A stretch of 64,000 bases of DNA from assembly GCF_037975245.1 (NCBI RefSeq), contig NC_092562.1:19438054-19502053 (forward strand). The letters run 5' to 3'. Source of the stretch: Apostichopus japonicus (lineage: Eukaryota > Echinodermata > Holothuroidea > Aspidochirotida > Stichopodidae). Position 1 is the first letter of the stretch. The number at the start of each line of letters is the position of its first letter. Both the position numbers and the translations under genes were made by a program. Of the stretch, positions 33,501 through 45,594 are shown piece by piece. The notes beneath the pieces are model-generated. The model worked only from the letters and a program-made list of their open reading frames with translations, made no database searches and was not told the DNA's origin.

Positions 33501-35208
33501 TATAATAACCGACTCAGCCAACCCACTGTACTAAGATGAAAGCAAGAAAATAACATCAATTTATTTCAAAGTAAAGCAGAAATTCTACAAAAATTGCTCG
33601 AAATTGGTAAATACCATCACAACAAGCCGAGTTTTCCTTTATACTTTGGAAAGAAATCCAGTTTAATCTTGTTAGTTTCCTGTTTATAAATTAATTTTAC
33701 CCATCTCCATCACTAGTTTCTAAATTAACTTTTGAAAACTTTAGTCAACTAAAAAATCATTCAAATAATAGAGATGGCGACGTTTAAAGGAAAATTTCAG
33801 GTGTAAACTTTTATATTGACTGCTGAAAGAGGAATATTATTTAGGCAGCAACACGATGAATTAAGATCCCGTTTTCCTATTGGCATCCACTAATGATCTG
33901 CTGGATAATAATATGTATACAGCCACCACATTGATTGGTAATAAGCATTACGGCCATTACATCCAATCTGGGCTCCAAAGATTGTTGTGAAAAACAAAGT
34001 TATTTTGTGTGAATGTGCACCTATGACATCACACTATAGTCCTGTCTGCTTCAAAGTAGTTTACCTTGGTTACAAGTGACAAATTTTTAGTAATGGCAAA
34101 ATGCCATAGACTTTGAATACAAATATCACAATTGGGAGTTTAGATTATATTCCTCTATTATCAGTCAAATTTTCTCAATTCTGAACTGTTCTTTTAAGCT
34201 GTTCGTTTTTCCTTTCTTCCACTCATGTGATGCAATAAATAATCACAGAGAGAATGTTTAAGCTAAGTCTCGGTTATAATCGTATATCCTTTTCGTAAAC
34301 ACCTATAAGAGTGCTCCACATGATTTAACATCAGATATATTGGTTGTTACTATAAGGTAATGAACACATCATATGATTTACGTGTATACAAAACTTAATC
34401 AGCCAAACCAGCTTTTGTGCACCTGATTACCGCTGCAATGCTGAAATGAAAACAAACTCACGCACTTTACCACAAACGTTCTAGATCAAACCTGGTTCAT
34501 AAATCATTTTTGAATGGAGTTACGATCATAGCCAAAGTTGAATGACACAATACAAACAGATATAGTCTGTCAAACCAGACGAATAATAGTCGAAGTAAAA
34601 ATCAGTACTGCACATTAATATTATGTCATCATTTCAATATAGGCCTGTATACTATTTCTTCCATGTTGTCGCCATGGACTAATTATCTTTCGTATTTTGC
34701 TTTTTTCAGAGTTCATCAATTTGATTTTTGTGTGAATGCTATAAAGTTTCTCGCCAACGTTGTGATAAAGTATAGATATATATAGGTGGTTTCACAGGCA
34801 TGTTGACCTATCCTATCAAGCAGTACAGGATCGTTCGCAGAAAGAGTATTATTAGTTATTCTCTCCAGTTTCGTTCACATACACACAATTCTCAATTTTC
34901 GACTCATTTATTATTATTTGCCAATAGAGTTTGAGCAATCAATAAAAATGAAATGGATATTAATTGTTAAATTGTATTAGCATCGGATAGTATCAATAAA
35001 TAACCAAATAAATATAAATCGGTGCTTTATACCAATCAATGATTTACATACAGTCCAATACTCTCAAATCAGTGTATTGAAAGCGCGATTATCAATATTT
35101 CTCAGCAAAGTCACCTAAGAAAGAAGTGTCCTGAATAAAGGCACAAAATCCAAACAAACTCTCAATCCCAGCCGCCTTTCAAAGTTGAGATTACCACGTT
35201 ATGATGAC
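30594..35208. other. Intergenic, no gene recognised
   Basis: AT-rich sequence with several C-rich tracts (31341-31354, 32757-32768, 33268-33286). Short open frames have no recognisable content. Confidence 0.6.
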
Positions 35209-35604
35209 GGTGTTGCCATAGGCGTAGGAGGCGGGGGGCTGGGGGGGCTGCAGCCCCCCCAACCAAAATTTTTGGTGAAAATTCGGGCAATATGCTGAGA
35301 ATTTTTCGGGCACCTACTTAAAGAAGAATAATTTGCAATATGAATATGGAAGGGTATAATAACACGGAAAATATGATGAAATTTTTTTTTCGCGCTCCGC
35401 GCGTTCTCAACATCTTAATGTGCATATCATATAGGCAATTATCGGTTATTTGCATGTGATGTAATAACCGATGAATGCCCATATGATATGCACATGAAGA
35501 TGTTGAGCGCGCGCGGAGCGCGCGAAAAATTTTGGTTATATTTTTCGGGCAAATCTTTACAGCCCCCCCAATTCAAATTAGGCCCCTACGCCTATGGGTG
35601 TTGC
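35209..35604. mobile_element. Foldback hAT-like MITE with perfect 8-bp target duplication
   Basis: The 380-bp element (35217-35596) starts CATAGGCGTAGG and ends CCTACGCCTATG. It is flanked on both sides by GGTGTTGC. Inside is a long imperfect hairpin: arms 35390-35450 and 35463-35525, with CGCGCTCCGCGCG-like bases, CTCAACATCTT, ATGTGCATATCATA and TCGGTTATT matched in inverse order. No coding capacity, so it would need a transposase supplied elsewhere. Confidence 0.9.
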
Positions 35605-36505
35605 GTCATAGTAAAGTAGCCTACCACGAGATTCCCTTCGGAAGGAAACAGATAACATTATCTCTTGGTCAAATATGGCTGAGCGATCAGAATCGTTGTA
35701 CACCTGAAAAGAACGGGATATTGCACGCACATGGTATTGGGACTAAAATGTTTCGCAATGAGAATAGATTTGTAAGCTGTGTACATATTGAGGCACTGTT
35801 AGCACAATCTGATCTCTTCGGCCGTAGCCCGATATATACACATGTGCATGGCTTGTATATCAATTATTGATTCTCACTGTTTACTTGTATCCTTCTTTCT
35901 TTGTGTCAGTAGTGAATAGGTGAGCTGGTACAATGTATTATCTATTTGAAGTCGCGCTATGTAAACTAATTTGAATATCAATAGGTGTGACTTATGTTGA
36001 ACTCGCTGCAGAATTCTCCCTTTGTGAAGTGTTGCTTGTTATATTTTATGTTAGTATATACGACGTTCAAGTTAGTTCAAGAAGGCTGTGTGGAGGAAAA
36101 CAAGAGTCAAGTACCGTATATTATACATTGCTTCTTGTTAAGACTTTGTTTTCCGTAGGGAGGTTGTTTCCGCACAGGGATTTGTCCGTGACGTTTTGCT
36201 TCCGCTGGTCATTTCAATGGCCCACCCACACCTATTCAATACAGGTAAATTCAATCGTGTTCTATATATTCTCTCACAAGGTTACAAGTTCTCATGCGTG
36301 CACTATCCCGGTATTATTGTTTCAGCGGATATTTATACGCTAAAAGATGCTTTCATATGGGTCTTCAGAAATGCCGTCAATTTTATCAGTCGTGAGTTTC
36401 TGAGCCCGCCAAGTCATCTAAAATATTTCAAAAATTGTGGATTGTTTAATTGGTCGATAAGACATCTCCGAGATGAAAATTGCAAATTTCTGGGTAGTAC
36501 GTAGT
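35605..36505. other. Intergenic, no gene recognised
   Basis: Open frames of about 100-118 codons at 35532-35870 and 35987-36343 show no recognisable domain. Confidence 0.55.
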
Positions 36506-37915
36506 AATATGTCCAGTAGCGTAACCCCTATGGGCTCGGACCGTGCTGAGCCCCGACCAAAAGCCCCCCCCCCCCTCCCCGCTATACTGATGCACAGAAA
36601 AAGGGTACTTAATTTGGATAGGGAGGGGCCGTTTTTACTGAGAAAGAAAAAACTCATGCAAGACTGAACAAGACAATATACATATTTTCACGTGATACGG
36701 AATTCGAACATCATGGTCATGGGCTCATTGGGTATTAATGTATTTATCGAGTTATAGTTGTGTTATTTATTATTTTAATGAAAACAAAGTATAATAATTT
36801 ACACCCCAATTCAAGCCATTGTTGTACTGAGCCTTCAACATCAGGACATGTGATTTTTGGAAAATTTTTAAAACGATAACCCAACACCCCACAGACTTGA
36901 AACTATGTTCATTTGAAAGAAAAAGGGCAGTGCTTTCATATAAATATAATAATAAAAGGTAAGAATAAAGATGCCTTCGGTGTATCTGTTAAGTAAAAAA
37001 GCACAGGAAATTAGGCCTACATGTAGACAAAGTTTCAGCCGAAATTAGGCCTCTGCTTAGGTCTGATTACTGTATTTGTATAGTAGTCTCCATTATACTC
37101 CATACAGTAGGGTGCTACTGTACAACTTGATAATAATGTGTACTTGTTGCGCCTACGCTCGGCATTAGTTGTACACAATAACACACACGTGGTGCTGAGG
37201 GCCATATTCGCTCAAGCTACGAAAATGCTTCCACCATGCAGTTTTAGTAATTTTGCCCTGAATTTTCCCAGATCTGCCTCCCAAACCTCACAAAACAAGA
37301 AATACTGCCTGAAATAACTCTAAATACGAAAGTTAGAAACATTGAACTACATGCGGATCAAATTTCGTGACAGAACTTGCCGTGAATGTGTAGCGATAAT
37401 TTTACAATTTGCAAGCGAGCATATTTTAGCGGGATATGGAGTATCTTGAAAGTAAAATCTCTACCGTTATAGCAAATAGTTATCGCTATGTTGATAGTAT
37501 TGTTCAACTTCTGTTATCTCTCTTGATGTATTTTAGCATTAAAACATATTTGTCAGCTGGTAACAATGTGTAAATGCTAAATGGCCATACAAATGTTGAA
37601 CCAAGACCCCCCTGCATTGATCCTGCATAAATCATTGGACCTAAGACCCATGGGCGTCAGCAGGGAAGGGCAAGGGGGAGGGGCACTTTCCCCCTTTTTT
37701 GGCCAAAAAGATCGTGGTATACGATCCGCGCCAACTGATGGTGGCGCTCCGCTTAGATACTATCAAATAGTGTGTTACACCTACATGACCTACTGATCCA
37801 CCCCCCCCCCCCTTGTGGACATTTCTGCGGACGCCCTTGCTTGGACCTTCTGATAGGGGGCCCCTTGGGCCAGGAGCCGGGGCCCCGGGCTCATCGTAAC
37901 TCCACTGAATATATA
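36506..37915. mobile_element. Decayed 1.4-kb hAT-like element
   Basis: Left end CAGTAGCGTAAC at 36514 and right end GTAACTCCACTG (inverse complement CAGTGGAGTTAC) ending 37907 form an imperfect terminal repeat. Flanks AATATGTC and AATATATA could be a decayed 8-bp duplication. A second element (37649-37839) lies inside. No transposase was recognised. Confidence 0.55.
37649..37847 (-). mobile_element. Small MITE nested in the 36.5-kb element
   Basis: CATGGGCGTCAGCAG at 37649 is matched inversely by CTGCGGACGCCCTTG ending 37839. The interior on the reverse strand carries the core CTAAGCGGAGCGCCACCAT and GTTGGCGCGGATCGTA, also seen at 38538 and 51556 on the + strand. CTTGGACC follows the right end. 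TTGGACC lies 7 bp before the left end, so the target duplication is not clean. Confidence 0.55.
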
Positions 37916-38339
37916 TCTGTTACCGTTTGAATATTTTGAACATTACGGTATTTAATTTTCAAGTACAATTGTGGACAATATACTGCATACTAGCATACAA
38001 AATTAAATCTGATCAAGGCACGTTATATCCACTCGTCATTGGATAACCCTCGACGGACTATCGCCGTGGTTACAATCATTTGAATATATAGGCTATGATT
38101 CATTGGCATTTTTGCACCTTGCAGCAAATGGTTTACCACAAAATAAGTGCACTGCTTTATTTTCTCATTGGCAAAGTTTTTGCTGAATTTCATCTTAATT
38201 CCTAGTGTGGTTTTAAGTGGACCGAAAATAAGAGATTTATCTTTCCAGGTTATCCAACGTGACTTATTTGACTCACTGCGCACAGTACGTCTAATGATTT
38301 AATGTCAACGAGACTGTTCCAGGACCCTAAATGAATTAA

Positions 38340-39691
38340 TAGCGCAGGGGCGTATCCAGGATTTTCCAATAGGGGGGGCGCCAGGCATGAATGATCGCCG
38401 TCCTGGGGGATGGGTCTAAGGGGAGGGGTGTACAATTTTTGCTTTCAAAGAAGGGCTGAAATGCAAAATGGTGTCATATGCATGGGCGGCGATCCGTACT
38501 TCCGAGTGGGGGGGGGGGGGGATATGACCTTGTTGACTATCTAAGCGTAGCGCCACCATGGGTTGGCGCGAAGCGTACAAGAAAATTTTGGGATTAACAA
38601 ACCCTCTAGATGGCCGGAAACGGCACTTCCCGAGGTTTCCAAGCGGCATATACCCAACTTTAAAATAGGGATGTCATGTCCGAAATATCTCATAATCAGG
38701 ATCCAAAATACTTTTTTTTTTAATTTCGGGTGTTATTTTGGGAAAATTGCCCCTGTCAATCTTGTTTCAGGCGCAACGTTAGAATGTTCGAGAGCTCTGT
38801 TATATTATTCGATGAAGAAAATGGCCTCATGCAGGCTATTATAGGCCTATACACATGCAATACACAATTACACATAGTTACATTCCTAGGTACCGATTGC
38901 TAGGGCATCCAGGTGAAACGTGTATTAAGCATTACCCTGGTTACATGAGATTCTCAGCTGTTCGAGGGAACATGTACGTGTGTAGGCCTACTATAGGGCC
39001 TATATGAATACTATGAGGGTGCATATATGTACTATATCAATACCGTGGGCGCAATAATACATTTTGTTGTTATAGGGCCAATGAAGCCTACAGTTAACTA
39101 TTTTTGCTTTATAAAGACGCTTTATTTGAAAAGATCGCACTGCGTTTATGGTAGGCGAGAAATGAAGCTAAAAAAGAGCCGTACATTAACGAAGATGCAT
39201 AAATGTAGGCATGAAAATATTCTTATCCCTGGCATTTGGTGGGGGGGGGGGGATATGGTGCATTACATCCCCTCCACCCATTTTCATAGGGGATATATCC
39301 CCCCTCCACCCAGGATCGCCGCCCATGGCCATATGTGATCCATTTTTCGACCTTAATAATAAGCAACATTTCCAGTAAATATGGACACAAAATGCACAAT
39401 TTAGTATGGCTGGCATGTCATTTAGTGTTTATAGTGATAATACAAACACAATTACCGTCTATGTTTCTAAAACTATTATGCCGCCGAACTTCGCCAGAAC
39501 CTTTTTTTGGCAAACAAAAAATAAAGCATACGGGAGGGGGGGGGGGGGGTTGAGCGATCACCGACATCTCACATAAAGGTCGTCATCAATTTTTTTTTTT
39601 TTTTTTTTTTTGCTAAACTTTTTTTTTTTTTGGTGACGGCCAATAGGGGGGCGCGCGCCTGTTGCGCCCCCCTGGATACGCCCCTGTAGCG
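38340..39691. mobile_element. Outer element with 16-bp terminal repeats CAGGGGCGTATCCAGG
   Basis: CAGGGGCGTATCCAGG at 38345 is matched by its exact inverse ending at 39686. The bases TAGCG flank both ends directly (38340-38344, 39687-39691), a 5-bp duplication. An 847-bp element is nested within it (38481-39327). Runs of T near 39590 and 39620 belong to the right part. Confidence 0.7.
38473..39335 (+). mobile_element. Nested hAT-like element with CATGGGCGGCGATCC ends
   Basis: CATGGGCGGCGATCC at 38481 and its inverse complement ending 39327 bound the element. Flanks GTCATATG and GCCATATG match at 7 of 8 bases, the pattern of an 8-bp hAT target duplication. The interior contains the shared core at 38536-38640 (CTATCTAAGCGTAGCGCC and following). 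No transposase was recognised. Confidence 0.75.
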
Positions 39692-42532
39692 CCCAAGGTA
39701 GCATGGGGTCATGTCACGTAATACAACCCCTAACTAATCTTATCTCATGGTGATTATTCATACCGCCATCACACCGTGAAAATGAAATGTATTAATATCG
39801 ATTTTATTTATTAAACTCACATAATCGATTTGCTATATCGCCAAGGATGTTTGTAAATTCATTTTCACTTTCAGTAAATCCAAAGAGGTATAGGTACCAC
39901 AGTTATTTGGTGAGGTTCTGTGAGCAACCATGAGGGAGATCCCGCCGCAAAACAATTCCTACTTGAACACATCCATCAAAATATGCCATATGGTACACTG
40001 CTAACTAGAGGTTATTCTTTCTTTCGCCATATCCGCAGCCCCACCCCCCACCCCCTGCGATTGAATTACTTCTCCATGTGATAAACACTGTTTAGTGGCG
40101 TATAATTTCATTTAAAGAAGACTACTGACAATAATGTAGTCTCTTTCAGCCTATACAACTGCACAGTATATCATAATCCGTTCATCATTTGGGGTCTTTC
40201 CTTTGGAAGGGGATTATCCCTTTTCATAGAAAGTCAGCACTTCCTCCGCTCGGATTAAGGCAGAAGACAAACGTCACTTTCCATTGATATAAAATTGATG
40301 ATTGGACCAAATTTAGGCTCGTAACTGTCAGACTCCAATGACAGGCCTTGTGAGATTTGCAGTCTTGAGCAATCTTCCTGTTCCCTATAACTTTGTACAC
40401 AATTGTATTGCTAAGTTTGTATACACAAATATATATGATATAAAACTTTGGACAAATTTTAACCGATATTAAACAGACCTCGAAGAATTTAAATATTTTA
40501 GTGAAGTTAATTGTCTGATTAACATTGTTTTTAATGACGTCAACAATTTCGGAGTATATTCGTCCTTGAATTTTATGGCAGTGCCACATTTTGTACAGTC
40601 ATTTTTTATGGAGGGGGTAACTACCTATTTGTTCTAAATAGTTTAAGTTTGAGTTTTATTGTCAGGTTATGTAGACATGGAATTGTGTATTGCCATTAAT
40701 CTATAACTCCCTCTGCAGATTTGATACCATATTTCACTGTGTAATATATTTACCAGTTATTCGGGTTTTACCCTATTCACGGCTCGGCAAAAAAGGACCA
40801 CCGTTAAAAGTACTAAGCAAAATAGTGGAATAGACCATCTCAGTGTTTCGTTGCTGCTAAGCCTTTCTCTCGAACTACTTCCTGGAGCGTGAATAAATCT
40901 TGCACTCGGTTAATTTCTCCGGTGAACGTTTGAGGGTCAAGGGGGTGTTACCTGTGTGGTGCGGGAGGGGGGTCCAAGGGGCACAGGCCGAGTAATTATC
41001 AGTATTCGCATTTTTTCTGTTTTCTGGTATTGACAAGTTAAATGGATATTTCTTTGTAATGTATACCATTTCTACTTTTTAATCAACTATTGCAAGGAGG
41101 GGGGGGGGGGTAATGTCACCCTTCTCGACGTGCCTGCGATAATTTGTAAAGTCAGTTTCGCCCGATATTCAGAAACTATATAGAAAAGAAGAAGGCGGTG
41201 TAGCGGAGTCCAAACTGACGTTTGATTTCAAGGGAAATTTATGACCGTTTTAGCATACTTGGCAAGTTTGTGTAACTCCATATAGTACATCGAATGGAGC
41301 ACGGCCAATATACACATTTAGATACCAACTACCTATGCAGCGGAAGCATTTGGTATTCATTTAACGACGGACTAATTCTGTTACATGTTCTTACATATGA
41401 TCGATTCGCTTCCTGTGTTTGTCACTTATACTGCAGTGCATTACTAAATGTAAATAAATCTTTTATTTTTTACACGTCCAATGTGTTTGATTTATGTCGC
41501 GGTTTTGGAATAGCCGCTTAGCTACATTGATTTATGGACACGATTAAAGTTCCGCACTAATAGGAAAAGCCGGCTTTTTAGGTCAAGCGTATCTGAGAAG
41601 AATCGATTACAAATTGAAGTAGACAAATGTGGTTGAAAATGCTTAGAAGTGCAACGCCCTGGCTGACTGATATAGGGTGTTGAATTCGGTTCAAGCAGCA
41701 CGGTTGAAAGTGTTGAAAATGCTGGTAAATTATACTATGCAGTGAACAACCGTAACATTCATAAAGCAAATTTGAGCTGCATATGTTGGCGAAGATGGCC
41801 GTAATAATGGCGCAAATTCTGGTGGGACATGGAGGATGGGGAGCATGGGAACTTTGGAGGAAAATTCAACCAGTGGTGTAGTCTTACCATCATTGCCATG
41901 CTCCACAGTCTGCCAGGTGGGAATCCAAAGGTGGTGGGGGGGGGGGTATTTAGTGCCATATTCAGAGTCCACGTTGGATCTGATGGAGTGGATAGGGAGG
42001 AGAGGGGAGGATTAAGCATGGGTGGTTGTCTGTAATGATAATGTGGGCAGGGGAATGGCTTTACACTATACGGTATTGTATATGGAGTTCGCGATCAGAA
42101 TCTTCCCTTACGTAATTATAAGATATGTATCTTTGAAAGTTTTCGCATTTTATATATAGTTCAAATGATTCTGTACCTCAGTATTGTTTAAGTCTAAGCA
42201 ATCATAAACAGCAAAATATGTTTTAAACAAAGGAAAGCTGCAAAGTAGTTGTCAAAAATCAACTTGACTTTATTGGCGATCGTTGTTGAAATGTTATCTA
42301 TAGGCTATACTTTGCTTTAGACGTCAATTCCGAATTTGATCTGTAAAAGAAGCTTAATGGTCTACCAATTTGAAGCAGCCTGGTGCAATTTGCACTCGAA
42401 GCGACCCTAGACTGCCCACTATTGTATATCTCTATATCACACACATGCATGCCTATCCGCAACCATTCACATTCACTTTCGTCATGTACTATATAGATAT
42501 TTCTGTCGACGCGACTCTTAGTAAGCCGTGGT

Positions 42533-42546
42533 GTTTCCATGGAAAC
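42533..42546. promoter_or_regulatory. X-box-like (RFX) palindrome
   Basis: GTTTCCATGGAAAC is a perfect palindrome and fits GTHNYYATRRNAAC. Confidence 0.35.
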
Positions 42547-43282
42547 AGCAAATACAATATATTTTCAGCGGCTTCTATTTTTAAGTAAATCACCGCACTT
42601 TTGATTATTTAATGACTTTACTGACTCAATGATTAATGTCAATCTTCAATTCGAGAGAATCATTACTCCGGCTGCGTTAACGGGAGAATCTTCTCGAACT
42701 TGAAAGATTACTGGCAACGGAAAACATTTGGTGCCACATAAACACTGCATCGTTGGTTTGTTCCCATTAGTGTCACAACAAACGTTAGAATTATTAGAGA
42801 AAAGAAAAGGAAAGAAAAGAAAACTATTTACCTACCCAAGTAGCTAAATATATTTAACAGTAGGCCTAGCAACACCGAAACCTTGTACAGCCTGTAGAAG
42901 CAATTCAGAAACTTTAAATACTGTGATGGTGAAAGTTTAGGTTTGCGCAGAGAATAGGCGAGGAAAGTATATTGCAAATTAAAGAAAATGTTTGTTTGAT
43001 TGGGAAAGGTGTAACTAAATCCATCGACTGTGCATATGAAAAGAGAAAATGCATATGTCTGACTAACATTTATGTTAGCTAATATTATACATAATTACTC
43101 GAGGCGGCGTTTGGTGTGCGTAAATATCACTCGCTTTTTAATGAAATATATACACTCTTTAGATAGGCCTGTATAGGATAACAAAGACCCGAATAATGCG
43201 ATGGGTTCGGCTAAGGTCATTTGTGGTATAGATCTATGTTTCTTTTTATGGAACCATGATATATATCATAGCTACAAGACAA

Positions 43283-43325
43283 ACAATCTTCGTCATCACA
43301 ATCTTCGTCATCAATCTTCGTGAAT
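43283..43325. repeat. 15-bp tandem repeat, three units
   Basis: AATCTTCGTCATCAC repeated nearly three times. Confidence 0.85.
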
Positions 43326-43514
43326 CACATGATCATATATATATGGTTGGCAAGGTAGGTGGCGTCCTAAAATTAATTGTTCCTTGGACTTATACGCACA
43401 GAGTTCGTCATTTTCCAAGTCTGCGCATGCTTAAGCATAGATAGGCTTATTAAAGTTTTCAACATATCCTACCCACCATGTAGTATACAGCTGATGGTTA
43501 GACCTATCATGGCA

Positions 43515-44392
43515 CTTGTGAACAGGCTTGGGGTAATCGTAATCAGTAATCGTAATCGATTACAATCGATTACATTTTTTGAAGTAATCGTAATCGTAAT
43601 CGATTTCTTTTGTGAAAATTACAAAGTTATCGTAATCGTAATCGATTACAAGGGCAAAGTAATCGTAATCATATTACATTTATGATTACAGTGAAATTTG
43701 AATGAGAAGGGCAAAATTAGTAGAAATGATTAAAACTAATTCTTATTATTGGCTTTTAGTGTGACCAAAGAAGTGTTCCTGCTTCTAGAATTCTCTAGCA
43801 CAATAAACTTATACTAAGAAGTACTGGGGATTTGATCGCCATATTCAAGGATTTTTTATCACCTGAATTATTCTGTTCATTATTCTGTGGAATGCCCCAT
43901 TTCAAAGCTGTTTAGTTTTATTTTGGTGTTATAATGTAAAAGAGTTTTTAGTTTTGCTGCTATGCAGAAATAATTAGTTTACAAAATATAGTGTTGCATG
44001 AAAATCTTCATTTGTTTTACTTTAGTATTTGTCTGTTTAAATTGTATTTTTTACTGGACTTATGGGTTACACATCTTAAACGTGTTAAGGCATATATGTG
44101 TAATGCCTGGTAGGAATTGTAGATATACTTCCACAATTTTGTCCGTATATACTGTGCCCTTCCTTTGCCCTATTTCATTGCCCTATTTCCCGGCAGAGAG
44201 TTATATTAAACAGATATGCAGAGGATTGGGCAAGTAACCACAATGTAATCATGATTGTAATCACGATTACATTACAATGTAATCGTAATCGATTACTTCA
44301 ACTTTAGGCTGTAATCGTAATCGTAATCATACATTCTCAAGTAATCGTAATCGATTACATTCAGATGTAATCGCCCCACGCCTGCTTGTGAA
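43515..44392. mobile_element. 862-bp hAT-like MITE with subterminal TAATCG clusters
   Basis: The element runs 43523-44384, from CAGGCTTGGGGTAATCG to the inverse of CAGGCGTGGGGCGATTA, and is flanked by a perfect CTTGTGAA on both sides. The first 170 and last 165 bases are packed with TAATCG and its complement CGATTA, including several TAATCGATTA palindromes. The middle is AT-rich with no coding content. Such clusters may be transposase binding sites (inference). Confidence 0.9.
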
Positions 44393-45308
44393 TGTCCATG
44401 CCATGATCATTTAGATTTTCAGATTAGAAGAGGACAAATGTTAGCATACTGAACCCCCAAATCCATCCCAGTGGTCCGCTCGGAGTAATATCCCAAATAA
44501 TAACCCAAAGAATTTATAAAATGTAGTCTAACCACATTCTTTCTTTCTTTATTTACACATCATATATGTGCTTTGATTTATGCTCTTAAATATACAAGAA
44601 AAAGAATGTGATATCTGAAATTATATGCAAAAACATATTTTTTTCGTTTTGGGTACAGGCTATACTTTCCTCGAAAATCGGTAACATTTTGAGCGATTTC
44701 GTGACCAGAGCCTTTGAAGTATATATTGTTTGTGACAACAAAATGCTAAGAGTATGTAGTTCTTTCTATACGTGTCCATGTTAGACATAATCTGAACTCA
44801 ACAAATAATAAATGCATCGTTCTGTTTGTCATTATATGCACAAATGCAAACTTGAAAACAAGTACGATCAGAAATGCTAAAAGGCTCAAGGTCAGGGCTT
44901 GAACTGAACGAAACGGTCCACAGATGTAGATATAGAATGAACCGAGTCTTGCGTGTTTCGTCGCTTCACATTCTGAACGATGCTATCTTTGTCTATATTA
45001 TATATCAGTCACATACCAAGCTGCGTCTCATTCCAATGTTTGAAGAAATCTTGTTTGTTCGTCAACTTAGCACGTTCCTTTCAAACATTGACGTTTTGAC
45101 GTGACATTGAGGCTTGTGTTAGTTTAATCCATTAAAATGATGAGGTTTTGTTTGGTGAACTAATTAAAGAATGCATCTCTGGATTTAGTAGAGCGTTAAT
45201 CATTACAATTAATTGTCTTTTGTTTGTTTTTATCATGTCGTCGAGTTTTGTAACATTCTGAACAACATACCTCGTTACTATGCTCCACTTTTGCAAGCAG
45301 CTGGTTGC

Positions 45309-45322
45309 GTCTCCATGGTAAC
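45309..45322. promoter_or_regulatory. X-box-like (RFX) site
   Basis: GTCTCCATGGTAAC fits GTHNYYATRRNAAC at all positions. Confidence 0.35.
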
Positions 45323-45546
45323 GTCTCCCAGATACGGGTAGATCCGAGCACCAACATATATTGTTAGTTCGTTGCATTCGACTAGTGCCATATTTGAAAC
45401 ATGTTTAATATCTCGAGAAAGCAAGTTTCACCACCTACTCTAGCTATGTAATAATTCCTTAGGTTTATTGGGTAATTCATATATTACCCAACGTACACGC
45501 ATTAGAATGAAAGGCAGTATGCAGAGCTGTGTATAGGCTTTGCAAT

Positions 45547-45594
45547 GTCTTAGCAGGGAGTTGTTATGGACCATAACAACTCCCTGGTCTTAGC
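45547..45594. mobile_element. 33-bp perfect palindrome in an 8-bp direct repeat
   Basis: CAGGGAGTTGTTATGG (45554-45569), one A, then its exact inverse (45571-45586). GTCTTAG lies directly on both sides, extending to GTCTTAGC if the first C is counted as flank. The structure is what remains if a transposon consists of only its two terminal repeats, but a short chance palindrome in a duplication cannot be excluded. Confidence 0.6.

Larger units (their letters stand above)
39692..43514. other. Intergenic, no gene recognised
   Basis: Includes an X-box-like palindrome (42533-42546) and a 15-bp tandem repeat (43283-43325). Overlapping frames near 41730-42040 have no recognisable content. Confidence 0.55.

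Noticed and set aside
36514-36600. Poly-C-rich coding frame at 36473-36667
   Set aside because: The frame crosses a transposon terminus and a C run, so it is a by-product of repeat sequence.
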